This document shows positions 56,483-64,000 of a stretch of 64,000 nt of DNA, piece after piece. This stretch comes from Tricholomella constricta. Its lineage: Eukaryota; Basidiomycota; Agaricomycetes; Agaricales; Lyophyllaceae. Position 1 is the stretch's first letter. The number at the start of each line of letters is the position of its first letter. The stretch is taken from NCBI GenBank assembly GCA_013368375.1, contig JAACJP010000004.1, forward strand, positions 1,488,001 to 1,552,000. The letters are read 5' to 3'. The position numbers were made by a program, and so were the translations under genes. The notes beneath the pieces are model-generated. The model ran no database searches. It saw nothing but the letters and a program-made list of their open reading frames with translations, and was not told the origin of the DNA.

Positions 56483-56681
56483 GCTGAAAGGTGGTGCGGA
56501 TTAGATAACAGGGACAACAAGACCTGCCTGACGCCATCAACAGCCGAGCCGTGTACTTACGCCGTACAAACGCTGCGCATGCGTTGGTCGGAACGATCAC
56601 CGCGCCCGTCCTTTATTTCTCTTTACATTCCTTTTCCTGCTTTCTTTCCTCGTCTCTGTCTATCTGCGCCCGCCAGGTGAC

Positions 56682-59144
56682 ATGTATAACCACAAGAGGA
56701 CATGGTCTGATACTTCAATCCCCGTCACGCCTTCCCAATCTGCAAAGCCCGGCCGATCTAGCAGAAACGTCCTCTCGCACTTTCTATCACCATCTGTGCC
56801 CAAGGCGTTTACATCTAGTTTGTATGATGATCCAGCTTTCTCACCTGATCCACACTCCCACCCCTTCTTCGCCACCACCTGGGCTCCTCCCTTCCATGCC
56901 CAGCCAGGCTTGAAAGGTGATACATGCCCGCAGCCTCTATCCACTGCCAACGACTTTCAATTGCTACTGCCGCCCAATACTTCCATGTTCTCAGATGACC
57001 ACAGCTCCACAACCCACGAGACCAACTCTTCGTCCAATCACACGACTTCGACCTCCTTTTCCTCTCCTCCCACGTCGACAGACTCTCATTCCTCGCCATG
57101 GGCACCTCTTCCGTCTGACAAGGTCGCACAATCTTTGCCTTGGCCACCCGAGACACAAAAGAAGAAGAAGAACATTACTATGTTTTGGCGCAAAACCCCG
57201 CCTGAGACCGTCTTGGAATCGGTAGATCTCGCCCGCAATGTTCTTTCTGAGCCCTCTTCCTCTCGCAACATGGTCCAAACCAACAGACCCGCCCCTGCTC
57301 GCAACGTCACTACTCCGGAAACGATCAAGTCTGCGAAGAGGCCGGTTCTACCCCCGCGATCGGTCACCACTGCCGCTGACTCTAAACCACCTCCGACATC
57401 GTCTCGTCGTATCATCGGTGGTCTTACTATCCGCGCACACGAATTGGATCGCATCGATGAGCTTGACGAAAGCAACCCACTGGGATTACCGCTTCATCAC
57501 CGGGGCCCATACGAGGCTGTGCAGAAGGCGGTCAATCAAGAGTCCAAGGAGAGAGGTCCTCACAACATCGGAAGTCAATACCAGGTAAAGCTTGCTAAAG
57601 GCTGTCTGGCTCTTGCACCCTCTGACCTGTTCATTATTTCTAGCTGGCGACATCCCCTCCCGTTCCCAAGTCAAAAAAAGATAGAAACAAAGTGATTTAT
57701 CCATCGTATTTTACATCGCATCGCATGCTGATGTTCTTTCCAGCAACCACGCAGGCGTAATCCTCCTGAAGTGACAGGTGTTCCCATTGTTCCCATCGGC
57801 GTCTCCTTGAATCTTTCACCAGGACAAATTCTTCCCCACAACTTTTACTATAACCTCAGTCAAAATGTTATATCCGCACCTGGACTTTCTGATGCCCCAG
57901 ACTGGCCACCGCGATCACAACCACACCTAGTCACTCAACAAAATACCCACCAACCCTATTACGACCATCGGCGGTCGATGGAGATGCAGCCTCCCCCTGC
58001 TGCCCATGATTCCAAGCCTATGCATCTTGATGGTGGCCAGCACTCCAGTCACCAGAACGCCCCTCCCGAGTACTCACTCATTGCTACGGATGGATCCGCT
58101 ACGAAAAGAGATCGCCGAAGCGTTCCTGTCCAAGTAACCCCCTCTTACTCTGAATCTTTCGGGGGGAAACATCTGGGATATGATTCACAAGGGACGCAAG
58201 ATGATGCAAGGCGTCCTAGGCGCCACTCGGTTATTGAATACCAACAGCATATAGGACCTCCTCTTAATCCTAATCCTCCTCCTCCTGATCATCGCGGACG
58301 CCACAATTCAAACAATCCTCGCCTACCCCCCCGTATGCAGGCCTTACAGATGCAGAACGGCCGTCCCGATGAAGCACACCGCCGTTCACCAAGACCGTAC
58401 CATGGAGGCCAGGAACTTGCAGGGCATCCGGGAGAGAACATAGCGGTCCATCGCCGGAGATCTCATGTGTCGGGGCAGGCACCCTATACGCCACAGATTG
58501 AACTAGACCAGCTTCCCTTATTCGTCGATAACCGCGGTTTTCCAGCGTCTTCTTCTGCGCCACCTGCTTTTGAACTGCCGCAGCGGACTGGTTCAGTTCA
58601 GGATCAAATCCAACGCCATGGTGTTCCTCAACAATCACAGCCGCAAGATCAAGATGCTAAGAACCCTCACCAATCAGTCACCAGTAGCTCGAGGTCCGCG
58701 CATTCTGGAAACTCGAGGAACCCGCCCCCACCAAATTACCTCCCCAAACGTTTGGTAATGCCTACTCCTTTGCAGTCATCACAGCCTGCAGCTCCGAGAC
58801 ACCAGCCCCATTCACAAGCTCCTCGACATTCGGATTCTCATAGCTGGCAACCCCAGCTTCAATTACCTTCACCTCAGATGGTTCCGACCGCTCTGGGATC
58901 TTACACCAATGGTCAATCGCCACGAGTGCAGGACGTTCTGATTTCACAGAGTCGCAAATTGCGGAAGCGAAATAGTATCCAGGGTCTTCCGGTGCCCCTC
59001 GTCTCGCCCTCACAACCCCTGTCCTTCGAACCGACAACGCTATATACGGAAACTTCGCCGCCCCAACCCACGCTGTCGACACGCAAGCCGGAGAAGACCC
59101 CAAAAAAGGTTAAGGTTTTGAGCAAGCGGAGAACCGACTTCTGA
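56682..59144 (+). CDS. Pal1-family cell-morphology protein
   Basis: Exons 56682..57584, 57644..57691 and 57744..59144 give 783 residues. The middle contains GLTIRAHELDRIDELDESNP followed by LGLPLHHRGPYEAVQKAV, matching the Pal1 signature (IDxLD ... HHxGPY/F-A) of fungal proteins at growth sites and endocytic patches. Flanks are low-complexity: Ser/Pro/Thr-rich N-terminus, with TMFWRKTPPETVLESVDLAR as a conserved-looking short block, and a long Pro/Gln/His-rich C-terminus ending KVKVLSKRRTDF. Exon 2 (48 nt, LATSPPVPKSKKDRNK) keeps the frame between the two large exons. The family call rests on the central motif alone. Confidence 0.72.
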
Positions 59145-59908
59145 GAAGTCGACGAACATTGTTGATGAGTTATCATGCATCATACACGGGTGACGTGATG
59201 TTCCTTCCATTATCTCCCATTTTTTAGTATGTATCTCTACAGTGACACTTTAGCACCATCAGCATCTACGGACAACTTGATTGCCATATACCTCATACAT
59301 CTTGGTCGACTCTATATTCGCTCGCTCTCAAAAATACGCTATGTACTTGCTCCAGTTCTTCCATTGGTTATATCCAGGCCATTCCATTGTATTTACAGTA
59401 TGTGCGCGTGGTAGATTTCTCTATCATCTTACTTACATAGAAGTTAATGTATCAATGTCACCACCTGGTCTCATGACCAACGTGAAGTCCTCGCTCAGCG
59501 ATTTAGATATCTTTTGAAATCATATCTACACATGAACAACCATCAGGTGGAGACCGATCATATGAAAGCCATGCATTTGAGCGCGATGTCAAGAAGCCGA
59601 CACATGTGTGAAGTAATATTAACACCACTGGGGGGCATATTCGGGTCGAGTGCCAAAGGATAGAAAGCGGGTTAACTGAGCAACGTGGATTACTAGACGC
59701 GAGGATTGAAAGTTACTTGAGGCGGGCCGACATCGCACTCGCAGGTATGATATAGATGTAGACGGTGTTCCGAGTCGTGCATGCGCATATGCTGTTGAGA
59801 TTCAGCAGTCTTGCTCACACTGTTCCTAAGCACTGCCCAGGCTTGGTAATCGAGCGTCAGGCCAGCGGGTGCACATGTGCAGGTCATATGTGAAGAAACA
59901 TAGCATAA
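59145..59908. other. Convergent intergenic region
   Basis: About 760 bases, the longest gap in the window, lie between the convergent stops of the Pal1-like gene and SF3A2. Several open frames of 60-80 codons exist but none has splice context or family resemblance. No tRNA-like B-box or repeat was recognised. The left part is likely 3' UTR of the Pal1-like gene. Confidence 0.4.
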
Positions 59909-60781
59909 CTAATAAGTAAGGCGAAACATAAACTGGAAGCTGTACTGTTTTGTGTCAGGGTCCCAGTGTGACCAATTCCAGTAACCGGCATCGTCTGCCT
60001 CATCTTCAATCTCGCGGGCAGGAATCCGGAAAGCAATGGTCTCGTAGGGTTCGGCGGCGACCTGGAGAAAATAAATGTGAAGGGTCTTTAAGGTCCAAAA
60101 CAATGGAAAATGCGACGTACAATGAGATATTGGTACGCTTTATTGGGGGGCTCCCTCTTCTGTTCCCAAGCACTCATAAATCGACGTCGCGGCTCAACAT
60201 CGGCCTTTATTTGGGGAAGATGGACTTGCACCATCATGCCCTCCTTTCCGGTGTCCGTATCCCGTACTTTTGTGACTCTGTATCCGGGACGACCGATTTT
60301 AAGAAAGACTTTACGCTGGATGTTGCTTTGAGCCGGGGCAATCATCAACTGGGAGTCTTTGGCGTCGCGGGCGGCTCGGCGAGCAAGATTCGTTTGATGC
60401 TTTTTCCCTTGAGTGTGGGCAAGGTAGGAGCCTTCATTCGTGTGGAGCGTCAAGCACAGACGACATTCGAGCGACCCGAGATGGTTGCGAAGAATATAAG
60501 GATCCTACCACAACAGATTGGTCAATGGTTATGGCATCCAAGTAAAGAGAACTACCTTGGCGAGATCAATGGTCTCTAGAGCAAGCTTTCGAAGTCGTTC
60601 ACGCCTGTCGACGTTGGTCTCCGACGCTCCTGCAACGCCTCCACCGCCGAACTTTGAACCTACTCGGTTCTGTGACGAATGAGCAACTGCGAGACGCTGA
60701 TAAAGGTAGACGGACCTGATAATCTGTCAAATAATGTCAGTACTGTGATAATGTAGAGAAATGGTTGTGAAACGTACCCAT
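59909..60781 (-). CDS. PRP11: Splicing factor 3A subunit 2 (SF3A2/PRP11)
   Basis: Exons 60781..60778 (ATGG), 60723..60716 (8 nt), 60669..60556, 60504..60121 and 60061..59909 give 220 residues. Only this splicing yields MDYQNRVGSKFGGGG, the invariant SF3A2 N-terminus. ILRNHLGSLECRLCLTLHTN and EGSYLAHTQGKKHQTNLARR form the matrin-type C2H2 zinc finger. RPGYRVTKVRD, RRRFMSAWEQKREPPNKAYQ, AAEPYETIAFRIPAREIED and FQFMFRL complete the family core. SF3A2 is a U2 snRNP protein needed for prespliceosome formation. The animal Pro-rich C-terminal tail is absent, as in yeast Prp11. Introns are 54, 46, 51 and 59 nt. Confidence 0.92.
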
Positions 60782-60970
60782 GGTGTTGAAGCTGAGGCCT
60801 TTGTTGGAAGTGTGGGGGGTGAAACTTGCTTGATGATGTAAGCGCCCACAAGTCTTCCAGATCAAGCAATACCCGATCACTTTCAAAAATTCTCTGGCAC
60901 GCGTCGAGATTTATATCGACACATTGGATCCCTGGAGACCTCGCCAACACCTACAATTGGCACAGCATAG

Positions 60971-63900
60971 ATGGTTGCACAGAAGCGTGCACTGGAGGAA
61001 TCCTCAACCACCCGAAAATTCAAGAAAACCAAGGTCACAGATGCAAAACATCCGAAACCATCGCTTCCGGCTACTACAAGTCTAGTTGCGGAGGAGGTAG
61101 ACTTTCCTCGTGGCGGCGGAACTTCATTCACACCTCTTGAAGTGAAAACAATACGAGCTGAGGCTGTAAAGGAAGCAAATCAGGAGCTCTTCGAGGTGTG
61201 TCTTGCGAATGCCAGATTTTACAGCTCTGACCGTTCCTATAGGATGCTCAGTCTCGAGAAAAAACCGTCAAGAAACGGAAGAGGAAATCCGAGGTTCAAA
61301 CGGCCACTGATGATTCTACAGCAGATAAAACTGACAGGATCAGGATCGAACATCTGAACTACAAGGTGTGTTGACGCGTGTCTCGCTCGACCTTTCGTTG
61401 CTGATTAGCTATGTAGCGAATGAACATAGGCATGAAGATCCTCGGCCAAATTGTATCCATACAACCCCTCGCATTGATCGTGTCTCTCCCCAACCAACTA
61501 TTTGCGCACATTCCCCTTACGAATATTTCTGCTCAACTTACAGAGCTTCTGGAAAGCATGGACGATTCAGAAGAGGAGCAAGAAGGTGATGACGACGATG
61601 AAGAACGGATATCCAAATCTCGTGTTCCCGACCTATCGGAGATATTTCACGAAGGACAGTATGTTCGGGGTGTGGTTACGGCAACGCATGCCCACGGCTC
61701 GACGGATGCATCAGTGCTGGCAAAATCCCGAGATGAAGTTGCGAGGTCTAGCAGAAGGGTGGAATTGAGCCTTGTTCCGGAACGCGTCAACGTTGGAATC
61801 CAAAAATCTGACTTGAAAACAGGCTTTGCAAGTTTTGAATTTAAAGATGCCGTCCTTCTCATGCTGACCCTGAGCGATTTTTTCAGACGATAACTGTCGC
61901 GGTCAAAAGCATTGAAGATCACGGATATATCCTTGACCTCGGACTCCCGGACATCTCTGGCTTCTTGTCTTTCAAAGATGCGAAACAAGGGCCTTTTGGT
62001 GGAGACAAGAAACTATATCTGGGTCAATTGCTTGATGCTACTGTCAGCAAAATGTCCAGTAACGGACGCACCTGCAATGTTGTCGTAGAACCCGCGAAGT
62101 TCTCTTCTTCGTCTGTGCGTAATAACTTGTCTTGACTATGATTACCGACCTTGACATATAATTTAAATAGCTCTCGGAAGTAACAAACGCATCTTCAGTT
62201 CTTCCTGGGACGCTGGCTCAAGCACTGATCACGGCCGTCAATCCCAGTGGTCTTAACCTTCAAGTCCTAGGTTTCTTTGAGGGCACCGTAGACCAATTCC
62301 ACATGCGACACAACGTATCTGAAAAGCTATACAAAGTTGGCAAGAGGATAAAAGCCCGAGTGCTGTATGATTTTTCGTCCAGCCCCCCACGATTCGCATT
62401 GGCTCTCACCGAGCATGTGATAGCTCTTAGTCCTCGAAGAATTCGCGGGGAAGGGAAAGCGTCAGATGCGATTGCTTTACAGGAGGCATACCCAGTGGGG
62501 AAAATATTGGAAGCCGTAAAGGTGGCAAGACTCGAATCTGAACGTGGAGTTGTTGTGGAGGTCGAACCGGGTCTGGAAGGCTTCGTTCATGTTCGTGGAA
62601 TATCCTCAAATGTGTCCATTTTCTGACGCTCAATTCCAGATATCCCATGTTTCCGATGACCATGTCCCATCTCTCTCTACTTCTGGTCCCTGGAAAATTG
62701 AATCTCTACACCGAGCCCGTGTAACAGGCTACTTTCCATTTGATGGGCTCCTACAGTTATCCCTCAAGCCTTCTATCCTTGAACAGAAATTCCTCCAAGT
62801 CGCTGACGTTGAAGTCGGCCAGCTGGTCAAGGGAACTATCAAAAAACTTACCGAGACTGGTCTCTTTGTTTCTCTGTCCGGAAACATAGATGGTGTCGTC
62901 TGGCCCAACCACTTTGCGGATATCACGTTAAAGCAACCCTCAAAGCGCTTCAAGGCTGGCGCAAGCATCAAGTGCAGGGTGTGTAATCTGATCTTCTGAC
63001 GAGCATGACATCTCATGCTCTTAAACAGGTTCTCGTGGTTGACAGTGACCGTAGACGCATTTCGTTAACGGCAAAAAAGACACTTTTGGAATCTACGTTA
63101 CCAATGGTGTCGACATTCGAGGACGCGAAGGTCGGGCTCGTCACGCACGCCGTTGTCTTCAAGGTGTATGAAAAACATCTGCTCGTTGAATTCTACAATA
63201 ACATCAAAGCGATGGTCCCAGCCAAGGAAGCCAGGTAAGTAGGCCCAAGTGAACATAGTATTAGCGAAGATTCATCGTCCCAATAGTGAGACACCCATCA
63301 ACAAGCTAACCGATTCCTTTCCCGTTGGGCGTGTCGTGAAAGTGCGAATTATTGCCACCGAACCAGAGCAGGCTCGCCTTATGGCCAGCATCCGTCAAGC
63401 GGCGCCCAATTTCCAGTCTGCTGTAACTGATATCAGCGCGGTAGAAATCGGCAATATCGTGGAGGCAACGGTATCCGAGATCCACAAGGACAATGTCGTG
63501 CTTACCCTACAACCGACCAAAGTTCGAGCTCTGCTATCTCTGAAAAATCTGGCAAATCACCGCAGTCTATCGGTCGCTCAGCTTTGTGCTCTACTGAAGA
63601 CTGGCGACAAGCTCGAAGATTTGGTCGTCGTTACCCGCAACCCGGCGAAGGGCTTCGTCATCGTCGCGAACAAGCCAAAGATCAAGGAAGCCCTGCCTTC
63701 CAAGGGCGCTTTGTCATTGGAGTCTATCATTATTGGTCAAATTGTCGGCGGTCGCGTCACTCGTCACACCAGGAATGGAAATCTGGTGAAGATTTCCGCC
63801 CATATTGGCGGAATATTGCATCCTACAGATACTTGTGACGACTACGAGGCGGGTGTGCCCTTCCCACCACTCGATACTCTTGTCAAGGCTGCTGTTATTG

Positions 63901-64000
63901 GAATCGATCAAAGCAGAAAACAACTTACCCTCTCTACGCGTCACTCGAAGGTGTACCCGGACCAAGTCAAGACAATTGTCGATCGTGACATCAAGACCAT
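60971..64000 (+). CDS. RRP5: rRNA biogenesis protein RRP5 (N-terminal part, runs off window)
   Basis: Exons 60971..61195, 61252..61365, 61417..61827, 61887..62114, 62171..62590, 62640..62978, 63029..63234 and 63287..64000 (open at the edge) encode the first ~885 residues. A basic N-terminus leads to a series of S1 RNA-binding repeats: KILGQIVSIQPLALIVSLPN, VAVKSIEDHGYILDLGLPDI, EAVKVARLESERGVVVEVEP, GQLVKGTIKKLTETGLFVSL, AKVGLVTHAVVFKVYEKHLL and GQIVGGRVTRHTRNGNLVKI. Rrp5 acts in both 40S and 60S pre-ribosome maturation in the nucleolus. Intron 3 (61828..61886) is GC-AG with the ideal donor GCAAGT; no GT donor keeps the frame. The C-terminal S1 and HAT repeats lie beyond the window. Confidence 0.92.

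Noticed and set aside
59145..59908. Search for an RNA gene or mobile element in the longest gap
   Set aside because: No A/B-box pair, no inverted terminal repeats and no conserved RNA signature were seen; only short unsupported frames.
24091..64000. Secondary-metabolite or stress gene cluster around the ligase
   Set aside because: Neighbours are MED7, mS23, RPN5 and other housekeeping genes; no oxidase, transporter or transcription factor of a cluster type is adjacent.

Overview
The window is nuclear DNA of a filamentous basidiomycete, most likely a mushroom-forming agaricomycete. Genes sit a few hundred bases apart on both strands. Nearly all are cut by introns of about 45-60 nt with GT(A/G)NGT donors and CTNA(C)-like branch sites. 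The gene content is fungal, including PacC/Rim101, a DUF6535 membrane-protein relic and an ADE5,7-type purine enzyme. No bacterial, phage or organellar block, CRISPR array, rRNA or tRNA gene was seen. Gene models were assembled by hand from splice signals, reading phase and family resemblance. Every complete model closes to a multiple of three.

Layout: 1-5 kb holds an edge-truncated VHS/LSB5-like gene, a FAR1/GCM-like DNA-binding gene, UTP11 and a secreted PI-PLC-X-like protein. 5-10 kb holds an AYR1-like reductase, a myosin regulatory light chain and PacC, whose short promoter carries eight perfect PacC-type boxes. 10-17 kb holds TAF1, a PA28-type proteasome activator and RRB1/GRWD1. 17-27 kb holds an MGST3-like MAPEG protein, an unknown disordered protein, a NOP6-like RRM protein, syntaxin SED5, a bacterial-type glycerol-3-phosphate dehydrogenase and an ankyrin+CCCH zinc-finger protein. 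27-40 kb holds ADE5,7, two large disordered fungal proteins, an Lnt-like membrane acyltransferase/nitrilase, a possible 27-residue Cys-rich peptide gene and a BCL7-like protein. 40-50 kb holds MED7, a peroxisomal acyl-CoA-ligase-like enzyme, mitoribosomal mS23, proteasome lid RPN5 and an F-box/LRR-like protein. 50-64 kb holds SLD2, a disordered protein, a DUF6535 pseudogene, a Pal1-like protein, SF3A2/PRP11 and the 5' part of RRP5.

Most of this is housekeeping. Ribosome biogenesis (UTP11, RRB1, NOP6, RRP5), transcription (TAF1, MED7, PacC), the proteasome (PA28, RPN5), splicing (SF3A2) and purine synthesis are all represented, with no obvious metabolic cluster. The unusual signals are in gene architecture and regulation: coding exons of 4, 5, 8, 9 and 11 nt, five frame-supported GC-AG introns, and a dense PacC operator cluster in front of PacC itself. 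I found no clear wholly new system. The best leads are the PacC promoter, the microexons, the 27-residue Cys-rich gene, the BCL7-like fungal protein and the bacterial-type GPDH.
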